A stretch of 64,000 bases of DNA from Copromyces sp. CBS 386.78 (taxonomy: Eukaryota > Ascomycota > Sordariomycetes > Sordariales > Sordariaceae), in the NCBI GenBank assembly GCA_030685235.1, contig MU839112.1:337108-401107 (forward strand). Reading direction: 5' to 3'. The translations under genes and the position numbers were made by a program. Positions within the stretch are counted from its first letter, which is position 1. Each line of letters begins with the position of its first letter. Shown in pieces: positions 10,159 to 22,121 of the stretch. A model generated the notes under the pieces. That model saw nothing but the letters and a program-made list of their open reading frames with translations, was not told the DNA's origin and did not search any database.

Positions 10159-13100
10159 TTACGAATATTGTACGAATTTATTTTACTACTTTCCTTCTAA
10201 TTCGATTGCTAAATAGTATTCGTTTAATTTATTAAGCCGTAATATTTATAAAAGGATTCTTTTAATTTAGCTTCCGTCGTTTAAATAAATTTGGAATTTT
10301 TTATTTATTTACGGCTAATCGGTTACTATTATTTAATAGTTAGTTATTTGTAAATAATGTAGGATAATATATATAAAGGTTTTTTTTACTTATATTATAA
10401 GAATAGATTAATATTATAATATTTAGAATTTTCTTTTAGAAGAGGAAGGATTAGAAGTTTATAATTTCCGTTCTTACTTAGGTAAGAAGGGAATTTTTCG
10501 TTTTAGGTAATAGGTATTATTTGTCGTTATTTTTTGGTTATTGGGCTTTTTTCTTTTTTTATTTTGTATCGATTGTATATTACTTTATAGTATTATTATT
10601 AAACTTCGGATTAAAGTCGGCGATAATAAATTCGTATTATCGGCCTAATTTAGTTATTATTACCGCTAATTAATAGTTATAGTATAATACTTATTCTTTT
10701 ATTATTATTTCTTTTAATTACCTTTTATAGTCTGTAATAGTTAGTTTTAATATTTATAATAGGGGCGGCAGCGCCCCTATTACCGGGGGTAGACCTACTA
10801 TAATCGTTAGAAGTTTCTCTATTAGTACCTATTTTTTAATTTATTTAATTTTAATAGTACCGCTTTTTAATCTATCGGCGGGTAGTTAATTTCTTATTCT
10901 TTTTATTTAAATACGGCTAATTACTTAAATTATAGTCCTTTAAACGAATTTTATTTGGTTTATACGGGTAAACCTTTTTTTAAAAATTTTAATTTATTTA
11001 TTAAAATAAAGGTCGAACGGCGGATAAAAGGTTTTTGTTTCTAAATTATTTATTAATATAATTTTATACGTTTTAGTAATAATTTTTAAATATTTAATTT
11101 AATATTTAATTAATTTAATTACTATCCTTCGTAATTTACTATAAATTTCGGTCGGCTAGTAGAAAATTAATATTCTATATACGATTGTATTCCGAATATA
11201 TTTAGTATAAATTTCCTTCGTTCGTATAAAAGAATAACCCTAAATTTTCGCTACTAATTATATTAATACGTTCGTTTACGTAGCTATTTTTTATTTATGA
11301 CTTCTACGTATATTCGGTAATTAAATTTCCAATTTAGTTAGACCTTAAGGAATTTAATCGATTCCATTAATTTAAATACGACTCTTCTAATTTAAAGAAT
11401 TTCCGTTCTTAGTTCCTTCGTCCGTATAAAATATATAAATTCCGTTTTATTTATTTCGAATTCTATCCCTCTTTTAATTACCCAACTTAAATAAATATTT
11501 TATACCGTTTAAAACGTTTAATAATTTTCTTCGGTAATTTTAATTATTATAATAATATTAATATTATTAGCGAAACTAATAGTAATGATATTTTGGATAG
11601 TAGCTAATTTATAGTATAATAAGGTAATAAAAAGAATAAAAAGGATTAGTAAGAGGGGGGAGCTTTATAATATATTTATTATAATATTATAAAGTTAGGA
11701 GGTTTCGTCGTTGAAGAAGAAAGAACTTTTTCTTCTAATAATAAAATTATTAATTTATTAAAGGATTTATTTCGGGAATTATATTTCCTATAGCGTATAT
11801 AAGAGTTACTTATAATTAATTCTATTAAATACGCCCTTTAGATCGAGGAATATAAGAGACGTTATAATTTTAAATTTTTATACTATATAAATTACGTTAA
11901 TAATTATTCGGATAGCGAATTTAATTAAACGGTTTATTTAATTATTTATTTAGCCTTCCGGAAGGAAATTATATTCTTCCGCTACTTATATTAACTTCTT
12001 TACTATAAAGGCTTTAAAGATTTTTCTAATGTTATTTAAAAATAATATAGGTTATTATATTCCGGCTAGTTTTTATTATTCGGCGCTTTTTCTAAATTTT
12101 TTAAAAATAATTACTTTTATATTTTTAAATTATTGGGGGAAGTATCCGAACTAGAGGCTCGTTATAGCCAAAGCTATTATTACTTATTTAAATAATTCCC
12201 CGTATATTTTTAGAAATTTATTTAAAAATTAGTCGATACCTAGTACTTTATTAGGCGCTATTTTTAAAAAGACTTCTTAAATATCTTTTTCGGTAATTAA
12301 ATTATTAATAAGTATTAGAGTATTATTATTTAGTAATTAAATTTAATTAGGTAAATAATTTGTCGGGATTTTTATTTTCGGGAAGAAACGGTCGGTAAAA
12401 ATATTTATTTTACTGCTATAATTTTTAATTTCGTTCGCCCGTTTATTTTATTTGAAGGGTAGTAATTTTGGCGGATTTATTAAGTAGTAGCTTCTTATCC
12501 TAACCTACTTCTTTAATAATTAAAATTTATTCGGGTCTTTTAATACGTTTATAATATAATTATACTACTTCGCTTTCTAAATCTTCGTAATAAATTTCTT
12601 CTTTTTTATCGCCGCTTCTATAAATTCTCTTTAATTTAAAGGCGTCCGGTTTTTAAGTTTACTATTTCCGCTATATTTCCTTTATTACTATTTTATATTT
12701 TAAATTCTATTAGTCCGCTTATTTTCCCCGACTTTTCTTTCGGTATAGGACGAATTCCTTTATAATATTAACGAATTCGCTATCGAATTTATTAAATTTT
12801 AATTTAAATTCCTCTACTATTTTAATCCTTTTTAAGATCGATATTTATTTTTCCGTTACCTCTTATACCTTTTCCGTATTTATTAGACTCTAATTAAACC
12901 TTTCCTTTATTTCTACTTTCTTGTTTTTTTTTCCTATTTAAATTTAAATTTCCTAAGGGTAGTAGTCCAAGTCCGTTTACCCGTACCGTTATACTCCTTA
13001 ATATTCGGTTTCGATACTTTATAAAATTTATATATAATCGATTATTCTATCTTTCTCTCCTTTAATTGTATTTTCGAATTTCATTAATTCCCTACGGGGG

Positions 13101-13630
13101 GTAATAAAATTAAACTTCTATCGCCGTACCTACGTAAATAACCTTATAGCGCTCAAACTAATTTTATTTTTTAAATCCTAATTAGGGTAATAGAAGTTAT
13201 AGTCCCCTATAATTATATATTAGCCGGCCGAAGGTTTTTCTTTAAAGAATTCGAAGAAAGGAAACCCCTATTAATATTCCGGCGTACTTTAGAAGAAAAT
13301 AGGGGAGTAAATAAAGTAAACGGTTATTAATTTTTATAAATTTTTTAGTATTATTATAGCCTAATCCTTTTTAATTTAGAAATTTAAATCTTTTAAATTC
13401 TATTTCTTATTTATATAAATTACCGCTTTACCTTTCTTTAAATAATTAATATTATAATATTTACCGCCTTTCGGCCGGTAAATATTTTTATTTAAATTCT
13501 TACTTAGCTCTTAAATTACTATAATATTAAAATTTCCTCTTATTCGAATAACGTTTTCCTTTTTTTATACAATTTCCCTATATTTTAATAGAATATTTTT
13601 AATTAAATTATTAATTACCCTATAAGAAGC
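10159..13630 (-). pseudogene. LINE-1f ORF2: endonuclease and reverse transcriptase (in X)
   Basis: The minus strand matches ORF2 of copies V and U along its whole length. The order is an APE-type endonuclease near 13200-13050, the reverse transcriptase core around 11550-12250, and the C-terminal Cys/His region near 10400-10200. The catalytic motif region of the RT (GFADD-like) lies near 11560. Family function is known: ORF2 nicks the target DNA and copies the RNA by target-primed reverse transcription. The frame is destroyed by many TAA and TAG codons and is not functional. The start is approximate. Confidence 0.8.
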
Positions 13631-13739
13631 TTCCTTTTAATTTAGCGGCGGGTTGGGGGGGTATCGTTTCTTTAGAAGTAACGGTGGCAATTAAAGGCGT
13701 AATAACGATAAAACTAATATAAGTATAATCGTTTACGTT

Positions 13740-15682
13740 TTAGGAGCGGGTATAAACGTTTATTAAATTTATACCTACGGGTTTCGGCCGAGAGCCGCCT
13801 CTAATTTTCTTAGGGCGGCCTCTTTTTCTTCCTCTTATAAATGATTTTTCTAAAATTATAATTAAATAGGAGCTAAGAGGGGCGTTAAAGATTATAATAT
13901 CTTCCTCTATCTTTATTATTAATTCTAATACCGGTTTAATTAAGAGAAAGTCTTTTCGCACCGCTGCAAATATCTTTTCGCACCGCTCTCAAAAAAGGCT
14001 TTTTGAGGTAACTCAGCCAAACTAAGGCCGTAGCATATAAAAAGTACATCGGAATTTTTGTTTATTTTCCTTCTACAATATGATGTGTCCGGCGTACCTA
14101 GGCGCCCTCTATAGCCCTCAGTATACAATAAAAGAAGAAGAAACCATTTATTTACTTTAAATTTGGAATATTTGTATTGAGTCTGTCCTTCAAGTAGATA
14201 CGTCCACGACAACTAGACTATAATATAGAGTAGAAAATTACAAAAATTCTAGTACCATTTTTATACTGACAACTTCTTTTTTAGCAAAGCTATACTTAGT
14301 AGTATTTTGGACAGCGGTGTATAAAGACATTTGCGGCGGTGCGAAAAGACTTTCTCTTAATTAATCCTTTGCGAATAATAAAACTACGAGGCCTTTTAAC
14401 GTAATTAATAAATACTTTCGCATAGGCCGCTTTTACGAACGGGCATCTCTTTTTATTAAAGGCGAAATACCCTAATTTCTTATACGGCTTATAAAAAATT
14501 AAAGAACTATCCTTATTCGATGGGTAATTCTCTTCTTCTATATACGGCCCTTCGTATTTAACTTTACTACAATAATTATAAACATCCTCTTAGCAATAAA
14601 ATTTCGCCGTATATTCGAAATATTAATATTTAAAATATTATTAAACAGAAGCTATAATTTAAAATAGTTCGTATACGTATACGCTACCATCCTAAAGGAA
14701 AAAGTTCTTTTAGAAGAAGATTATAGCCTTCGCAGTCGCGACTTCTATTAAAAATATTCCTCTCTCTTCCCCTTCGTATTTCTTCTAAAATTTAGCCCAA
14801 ATAATTTCTACCTCCTTATTCCTCTCCTTTATTTCCTATATAACTGATTTAAATTATTTTATATCGATATTAACCTACAGGACTCCCTTAATTAAAACGA
14901 CTATAGTATTTAAGAATATAATAGCTTTTTTTCTAAAGACCTTCTTAACCTAAATTTAATACTTCTAATATTAATCCCTAATTAATTCGTTGAAAATAAT
15001 TATATAATTTCCGTTCGTTACTATTTTAATAACTATATGGATTACTTTATACGGGCTCTCCTTTAGGGCGCCTTCGACGGCCTACTTTATATTATCGTTC
15101 GAACGTATAATAAATTTAGCGGTAATTTAGGCCCCCTTAATAATAAATTAGTATTTATAATTAAAGGGGATAAATTTCTTAATAGTAATAATAGGTAAAT
15201 AAGAGAAGGTAGCGCTAACTTTATCCGGCGACTTCCGGACAATATTAATCTATTTCTTCGGTACTTCTTAGGTATTTTTCTTTATTTCCTTCGAAATAAA
15301 TTTCTTTAAATTATTAATATCCTTCCTAATAATAAATTAGGCTTCGGGCGGTTTTATTTGCCTTAAATATTTTAAACCTATTTTTCTTCGTAAAAGTTTT
15401 CGCGAATTCGAAAAAGAATTTTTAAACTTAACGACGGTCGTCGGTCGTTATAATAGCGTAGTCTATAGTCTTATTCGCTATAGCAATAAATTTCTTTATA
15501 ATTTTATCGTCTTCCTCCGTCTTTTCCGAAATCTTTATAGTAAGTGTAGCGTCGGGGTCATTATATCCTAAAATGCCTCCGAAGGGGTTGTAAACGCTAT
15601 TTTCGAGCCTACTCGCACTTTTATTAATCGTTGTTATCGGTAACGACGGCTTAATATTATCGCTATAATCGTCGTAGGATAT
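13740..15682 (-). pseudogene. LINE-1f ORF1, gag-like (in X)
   Basis: Gag-like ORF1 of about 505 codons once the MITE at 13944-14356 is discounted. The start is now ATA at 15680-15682, while copy V still has ATG. The C-terminal 70 or so codons remain open and end with a basic stretch containing KRGRPKK, an AT-hook-like motif, and then the conserved INVYTRS before the stop. In the family ORF1 binds the element RNA. The MITE splits the C-terminal third. Confidence 0.8.
13944..14356 (-). mobile_element. MITE copy 3, 8-bp TSD TTAATTAA
   Basis: A 413-bp element inserted in ORF1 of LINE copy X, flanked by TTAATTAA at 13936-13943 and 14357-14364. The left end is GAGAAAGTCTTTTCGCACCG and the right end its inverse. 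A second CTTTTCGCACCG follows within each end. It is less RIP-mutated than its surroundings, so it is probably the youngest of the three copies or too short to be mutated. The undisturbed site can be seen in copy Y near 54650-54665. Confidence 0.95.
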
Positions 15683-15801
15683 CGCGGAGGGGGTAAATAA
15701 CCCTCCTAAATTAATTACCGTTATCGGTTTTCGTTTTGGAGCACTTCCTGACCAGAAATCGGCGTTTCCGGTTTCGGCGTCGTTTTTTTCTTTCGTTTAT
15801 A

Positions 15802-16808
15802 GTTAGTTAATTACCATTATTTAATAATCGGTTATCTATAAATAATTTAGGACGATATACGTAAAGGTTTTTTTACCTACTCTATAAGAATAAATTAATA
15901 TTATAATATCCGGGATTTTTTTCTAAAAAAAGAAGGACTAGAAGCTTATAATTTCCGTCCTTATTTAGGTAAGAAAGGAATTTTTCGCTTTAAATAATAA
16001 ATACTATTCGTCGTCTTTTTCCAATTATTAAACTTTCTTCCTTTTTCGTTTTATATTAATTATATACCGTTTTATAGTATTATTATTAAATTTTAAGTTA
16101 AAGTTGGCGATAATAAATTCGTATTATCGGTTTAATTTAATTACTACTACCGCTAATTAATAATTATAGTATAATATTTACTTTCTTATTATTATTTTTT
16201 TAATTACTTTTTATAGTCCGTAGTAATTAATTTTAACATTTATAACGGGGGCGGTAACGCCCCTATTACTAAGGGCAAACTTATTATAATTATTAAAAAT
16301 TTCTCTATCGATATTTATTTTTTAATCTATTTAATTTTAACAGTACCGCTTTCTAATTTATCGGCGGGTAATTAACTTCTTATTCTCTTTATTTAAATAT
16401 AATTAACTATTTAAATTATAGTCCCTCGGACGAACCCTATTTAATTTATATAAGTAAGCTTTTTTTTAAAGGTTTTAACCCGTTTATTAAAATAAAAGTC
16501 GAATAGTAAATAAAACGTTTCCGTTTTTAAATTCATTATTAATATAGCTTTATACGCCCTAACTATAATTTTTAAATATTTAATTTAATATTTAACTAAT
16601 TTAATCGCTATTTTTCGTAATTTACTATAGATTTCAATCGGCTAATAGAAGGCTAATATTCTATATACAATTACACTCCGAATATATTTAATATAAATTT
16701 CTTTCATTTATATAAAAAAATAACCCTAAATTTTCGCCGCTAATTATATTAGTATATTCGTTTATATAACAATTTTTATTTTATTACCTCCGTATATATT
16801 TAATAATT
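15802..16808 (-). pseudogene. LINE-1f ORF2, post-RT region (second piece of Y)
   Basis: Corresponds to about 30010-31010 of copy V, the region between the RT core and the C-terminal Cys/His motif. It ends at the target site of copy Z, whose TSD is TATATTTAATAATT at 16795-16808 and 18414-18427. RIP-mutated, with no open frame of note. Confidence 0.8.
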
Positions 16809-17216
16809 AATAATAATAATAATAGTCTTATTCCCTATGCTATTTATCTATAGCGCCTTATTGGTATGGGGTACTTCTCTTAGTTCTCTAGAGGAAACCG
16901 TACGGCGATAAGCGCCGTCGGATAAAAACCGCTAGCTCCTTTCGGTCGCGAATAAATTACGCCTGCTCTATTTCGATTCTATTTGTAGCGGTACTCACCC
17001 ACCACCTCAACAAACAAACCACTTCCCTTCTACCGCCTTCGATCCAATACTAAAACAATCGAAATACCGCTCTCGCACGCCGCTCCTTCCTCTCAAACCG
17101 CCTATAATAATCGTCCCTTCCCCATCGTTTACCCTTACTCCCGCCTCGTTATTATCCTCTAAACTCCTACGACTCTACTAAAATTTATATAAGCGTAAAG
17201 GCCTCTCTTTTCCCTT

Positions 17217-17224
17217 TATATAAG
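17217..17224 (+). promoter_or_regulatory. TATA box of the antisense gene
   Basis: TATATAAG lies 62-69 bp before the presumed start codon at 17286, with a C/T-rich leader between. The same arrangement is found upstream of the segment in X and Y. TATA box plus pyrimidine-rich leader plus an A-rich start context is typical of filamentous fungal genes, so the antisense gene probably had its own promoter. Confidence 0.55.
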
Positions 17225-17285
17225 AACTCTTCCCCGCCGCTATCTTTCGAACTTTCTTTTCTTCTCTATTTAATTAACTCTTAAA

Positions 17286-18380
17286 ATAACGTCCTCTTCT
17301 ACTAACTATACTCCCGACCGTCCTCCCGGCCGTATATCCAACCCCCTAGGCTTTATAATTCGTATTAACCGCAATACTACTAAGCGTAATATCGACCTTA
17401 TCTGTATAATAGACTCCCCGTCCCCTAAATTCGCCCGCTCCCTTACGCCCCCTTCCTCCCTAACGCCCGAACTCTAAGCCTTTATCCGAATCCTATCCTC
17501 TAACCCCGCTTTTAACCTTCTTCCCGGCCGGTAAATCCTTCTTATCTTTACGCTTACCTCCCCTTCTCCCCGCTAACTATATTAATTAATATTATCCGCC
17601 GTACTCCCTACTTTTACTATAATTTAAAGTTTGCCAACTATATTTATAATACCCCGTCCCTTAATATAACTACGTTCCGTATACTCCTCGCGGAATATAC
17701 TTATTATATTAATATTAAAAATAAGTTTCCTCCCGCGGTTTTCTTTTCGTTTTCTTTTCTAACGTTCTTCGAAACGCCGGTAAATAAAGCGTTATTTATC
17801 TTCTTACTAATACGAAATATATATTAAATACTCTATTAAATTGCTATAATAAGCGTAACGCCGTTTAGGTTGCGGTTATTACTTTATCCCGCTCCTAAAA
17901 TAATATCGGTCCCCTAGTTCGTCGTCTCTATAACGTTTATATCGACTTCCTTAAAAATATACGCGAGCGCCTAACTATAGACGGCCTCCCGTACGACCCT
18001 AATATCCTTCCCCGCTACCGTAATATAAAGGTCGAAGATTACTAGTATAAAGGATATTGCGAAATATTCTTAGCCGATCGTCCTACCGTTCCTATTTTCG
18101 GCTCTAGTAGAGGAAGTGCCAATACTAGTTCCCCGATAATAGTTAACAACCCTGTCGGTCCCCCTCCGGCTAACGAGGGTTAGGTTTAGTAGCGCCGCGA
18201 GGTTACTAGGAACTAGGAATTAATATTCAATATACTCCGCGAACTCCTCGCCCGCGAAGAACGTTAATTAGTTACTTCGGTACCGCCTTCGTAGCTAGGT
18301 AACCACCGTAATTAGCGCAATCCAATTCCTCCTCCTCCCGTCTCCCCCGTGCTCTCTTGTTCTGGTGTTATAATCGAACG
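17286..18380 (+). pseudogene. antisense accessory gene of LINE-1f (least mutated, in Z)
   Basis: From the presumed start (now ATA at 17286-17288) the frame is open for about 66 codons, with a hydrophilic N-terminus (YTPDRPPGRI) and basic runs (NTTKRNI). Further on, another frame reads well from about 17770 to 18390, including DGLPYDPNILPRYRNIKVED and RELLAREERQ. Its stops are TAA, TAG or TGA that one C-to-T change can explain. The change of frame may be an intron or small indels; copies differ by 1-2 bp near 17745-17755. I do not recognise the protein. Antisense reading of non-coding DNA cannot be fully excluded. Confidence 0.5.
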
Positions 18381-18912
18381 TATTCACGAGTGCCGCGCGA
18401 GTTCATCGCGCTGTATATTTAATAATTGAATTTCTAATTTAATTAATAATAGTCTTATTCCCTATATTATTTATCTATAGCGCCTTATTGGTATGGGGTA
18501 CTTCTCCTAGTTTTTTAGAGGAAATTATACGGCGATAAACGCCGTCGGATAAAAACCGCTAGCTCTTTTCAATTGCGAATAAATCGCGCCTACTCTATTT
18601 CAATTCTATTTGTAGCGGTATTTACTTATTGCTTTAGTAAATAAATTACTTCCCCTCTATTACTTTCGATCTAATATTAGAATAATCGAAATACTACTCT
18701 CGTACACCGCTCCTTCTTCCTAAACCGCTTATAATAATCGTCCTTTCTTTATCGTTTACTTTTATTCCCGCTTCGTTATTATCCTTTAAATTCTTACGAT
18801 TTTATTAAGGTTTATATAAGCGTAAGGGCCCCTTTTTTCCCTCTATATAAAAATTCCCCTCCGTTATTATTTTTCGAACTTTCCCTTTTTCCTTATTTAA
18901 CTAATTCTTAAA

Positions 18913-19990
18913 ATAGCGTCCTCTTCTATTAACTATACTCCCGACTATTTTCCCGGCCGTATATTTAACCCCTTAAGCCTTATAATTCGTATTAATTATA
19001 GTACCGCTAAATACGGTATTAACTTTATCCGTATAATAAATTCCCCGTCCCTTAAATTTTCTTATTCCCCTACGCCCCTTTCTTCCTTAGCGCCCGAATT
19101 CTAAACTTTTATCCGGGTATTAATTTCTAACTCCGTTTTTAACCTTCTTCCTAATTAGTAAATCCTTTTTATCTTTACGCTTACTTCCCCTTCTTTCTAC
19201 TAATTATATTAATTAATATTATTTATTATATTTCCTACCGCTATTATAATTTAAAATTTACTAATTACGTTTATAATACCCCGTCCTTTAATATAGCTAT
19301 ATTCCGTACGCTCTTCGTAGAATATATTTACTATATTAATATTAAGAATAAATTTCCTCTTACGGTTTTCTTTTCGTTTTTTCTCTAACGTTCTTTAAAA
19401 CGCCGGTAAGTAGAACGCTACTTATTTTATTACTAATACAAAATATATATTAAATATTCCGTTAAATTATTATAATAAATATAATGCCGTTTAAATTATA
19501 ATTATTATTTTATTCCGCTCTTAGAATAATATTGGTCCCCTAATTCGTTATTTCCGTAATATTTATATCGATTTCTTTAAAAATATATATAAGCGCCTAA
19601 TTATAAATAATCTCCCGTATAACCTTAATATCCTTCTTCGCTATTAAAATATAAAGGTCGAAGATTACTAGTATAAAGGATATTACGAAATATTTTTGGC
19701 CGATCGTCCTACCGCTCCCGTTTTTAGTTTTAATAGAGGAAATACTAATATTAGTTCCCCGATAATAATTAATAACCTTATCGGTCCCCTTCCGGCTAAT
19801 GAGGATTGGGTTTAATAGTATTATAAGGTTATTCGGAATTAGGAATTAATATTTAATATATTCCGCGAATTCTTCGTCTACGAAGAATATTAATTAGTTA
19901 CTTCGGTACTACCTTCGTAATTAAGTAATTATTATAATTAATATAATTTAATTCCTTTTCCTCTTATTTTTCCCGTACTCTTTTATCCTA
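18913..19990 (+). pseudogene. antisense accessory gene of LINE-1f (in W)
   Basis: Same antisense segment as in Z. The start codon is now ATA at 18913-18915, and a CTATATAAAAA box lies about 70 bp upstream. RIP is heavier than in Z and the frame has many more TAA and TAG codons. Confidence 0.45.
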
Positions 19991-20009
19991 ATATTATAAT
20001 TAAATATAT

Positions 20010-22106
20010 TTACGAATACCGTACGAATTTATTATACTATTCTCCTTTTAATTCGATTATTAAATAATATTCGTTTAATTTATTAAGCTATAATACTTAC
20101 GAAAGGATTCTCTTAATTCGGGTTCTATTATCTAAATAAATTTAAAATTCTTCTTTCGTCTACGGCTAATCGGTTACTATTATTTAATAATCGGCTATTT
20201 ATAAATAATTTAGGATAATATATATAAAGGTTTTTTTATCCGTACTATAAAAATAGATTAGCGTTATAATATCCGGAATTTTCTTCCAGAAGAGGAAGGA
20301 CCGGAAGCCTATAATTTCTATCTTTATTTAGGTAAGAAGGGAATTCTTCGCTTTAAATAATAGGTATTACTCGTTATTATCTTCCAATTATTAAACTTTC
20401 TTCTTTTTTCATTTCGTACTAATTATATACTATTTTATAATATTATTACTAAACTTCGGATTAAAATTAGCGATAGTAAATTCGTACTATCGGCCTAATT
20501 TAATTACTACCGTTATTAATTAATAATTATAGTACGATATTTATTCTCTTATTATTACTTTTTCTAATTACCTTTTATAATCTATAATAATTAATTTTAA
20601 TATTTGTAATAGGGACGGCGGCGCCCCTATTACCGAAGGCGGACCTATTATAATCGTTAGAAATTTCTTTATTAATATTTATTCCTTAACCTACTTAATT
20701 TTAATAATACTGCTTTTTAATTTATCGATAAATAGCCGACTTCTTACTCTCCTTACTTAAATATAATTAACTATTTAAATTATAGTCCCTCGGACGAACC
20801 TTATTTAATTTATATAAATAAGCCTTTTTTCGAAAGCTTTAACCCATTTATTAAAATAGAGGTCGAACGGCGGATAAAAAGTTTCCGTCTTTAAATTCTT
20901 TACTAGCATAACTTTATACGCCCTAGCGATAATTTTTAAATATTTAATTTTGTATTTAATTAATTTAATTATTATTCTTTATAATTTGCCGTAAATTTTA
21001 GTCGGTTAGTAGAAAGCTAATATTCTATATACAATTGCGTTTTAAATATATTTAATATAAATTTCCCTTATTCGCGTAAAAGAATAATCCTAAATTTTCG
21101 CCGCTAATTATATTAATACGTTCGTTTACGTAATTATTTTGTTTTTTATTATTTCTACGTATATTTAGTAATTAAATTTTTAATTTAATTAAACCCTAAA
21201 GAATTTAATTAATTCCGTTAATTTAAATACGATTCTTCCAATTTAGAGAATTTCCGTTCTTAATTCTTTTATCCGCGTAAAATATATAAATTCTATTTTA
21301 TTTACTTCGAATTTTATCCTTTTCTTAATTACCTAATTTAAATAAATATCCTATATTATTTAAAGCGTCCGATAATTTTCTTTAATAGTTTTAATTACTA
21401 TAATAATATTAATATCGTCGGCGAAGCCGATAGTAATTACGTTTTAAATAGTAGCCAATTTATAATATAATAAAGTAATAAAAAGAATAAAAAGGATTAA
21501 TAAGAGGAGGGAACTTTATAGTACGCTTACTACAATATTATAAAGTTAAGAAATTTCGTCGTCGAAGAAAAGAGAACCTTTTCTTCTAATAATAAAATTA
21601 TTAACCTATTAAAAGATCTATCTCGGGAATTATATTTCATATAGCGTATATAAGAGTTACTTATAATTAATTCTATCGAATACGCCCTTTAAATCGAAGA
21701 GTATAAAAAACGTTATAGCTTTAAATTTTTATACTATATAGATTGCGTTGGTAATTATTCGGACGGCGAATTCGGTTGAACGGCCTGCCCGGTTACCTAT
21801 TTAGCCTTCCGGGAGGAAATTATACTCTTCTACTACTTATATTAACTTCTTTACTATAAGGGCTTCGAAGATTTTTTTAACGTTGCTTAGAAACAATATA
21901 GGCCGCTATACCCCGGCTAGTTTTTACTATTCGGCGCTTTTTCCAGGTTTTTTGAGAATAACTACTTTCGCGTTCTTAAACCGTTGGGGGAAGTATCCGA
22001 GCCGGAGGCTCGCTGCGGCGAGAGCCGCCATCGCCTGCCTGAACGGTTCCCCGCATATCTTTAGAAACTTGTTTGAGAACCAGTCGATCCCCGGTGCCTT
22101 ATTGGG
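20010..22106 (-). pseudogene. LINE-1f ORF2, RT to C-terminus (in W)
   Basis: The unmutated N-terminal end of this fragment, read on the minus strand from 22106, gives a clear RT block: APGIDWFSNKFLKICGE and then RLGYFPQRFKNAKVVIL. These match the finger and palm motifs of Tad-like reverse transcriptases. The RT catalytic region lies near 21410-21440 and the Cys/His motif near 20270-20350. The frame is broken downstream by RIP stops. Confidence 0.85.
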
Positions 22107-22121
22107 TTCTAATTTAATTAA

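Larger units (their letters stand above)
8590..15787 (-). mobile_element. LINE-1f copy X, full length
   Basis: A complete Tad-like LINE on the minus strand, inserted into copy Y with a 14-bp TSD, TTCTTTCGTTTATA, at 8576-8589 and 15788-15801. The length is 7198 bp, or 6777 bp without the MITE and its duplication at 13936-14364. The 3' tail is a TAA repeat at the left and the 5' end, ACGACGCC with a few leading A, is at the right. It contains ORF1, ORF2 and the antisense segment, all RIP-mutated. Confidence 0.95.
16809..18413 (-). mobile_element. LINE-1f copy Z, 5'-truncated, lightly mutated
   Basis: A 1605-bp copy that starts seven codons before the ORF2 stop and runs to the TAA tail. The 14-bp TSD TATATTTAATAATT is at 16795-16808 and 18414-18427. 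It keeps more G and C than Y, X, V or U, especially at 18150-18413. It shows that the ORF2 stop was TGA (complement at about 18390). It therefore contains only the post-ORF2 region and is the best template for reading the antisense segment. Confidence 0.95.
18447..22106 (-). mobile_element. LINE-1f copy W, 5'-truncated within the RT
   Basis: A 3660-bp copy flanked by a 15-bp TSD, TTCTAATTTAATTAA, at 18432-18446 and 22107-22121. It lies 19 bp of Y sequence away from the end of Z. Its last 250 bp or so (about 21850-22106) are almost free of RIP, while the rest is heavily mutated. It carries the antisense gene and most of the RT and C-terminal part of ORF2. Confidence 0.95.

Noticed and set aside
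13940..14212. Similar open frames in MITE copies 2 and 3
   Set aside because: The similarity is that of the DNA, the frames run through the terminal repeats, and copy 1 does not keep them.
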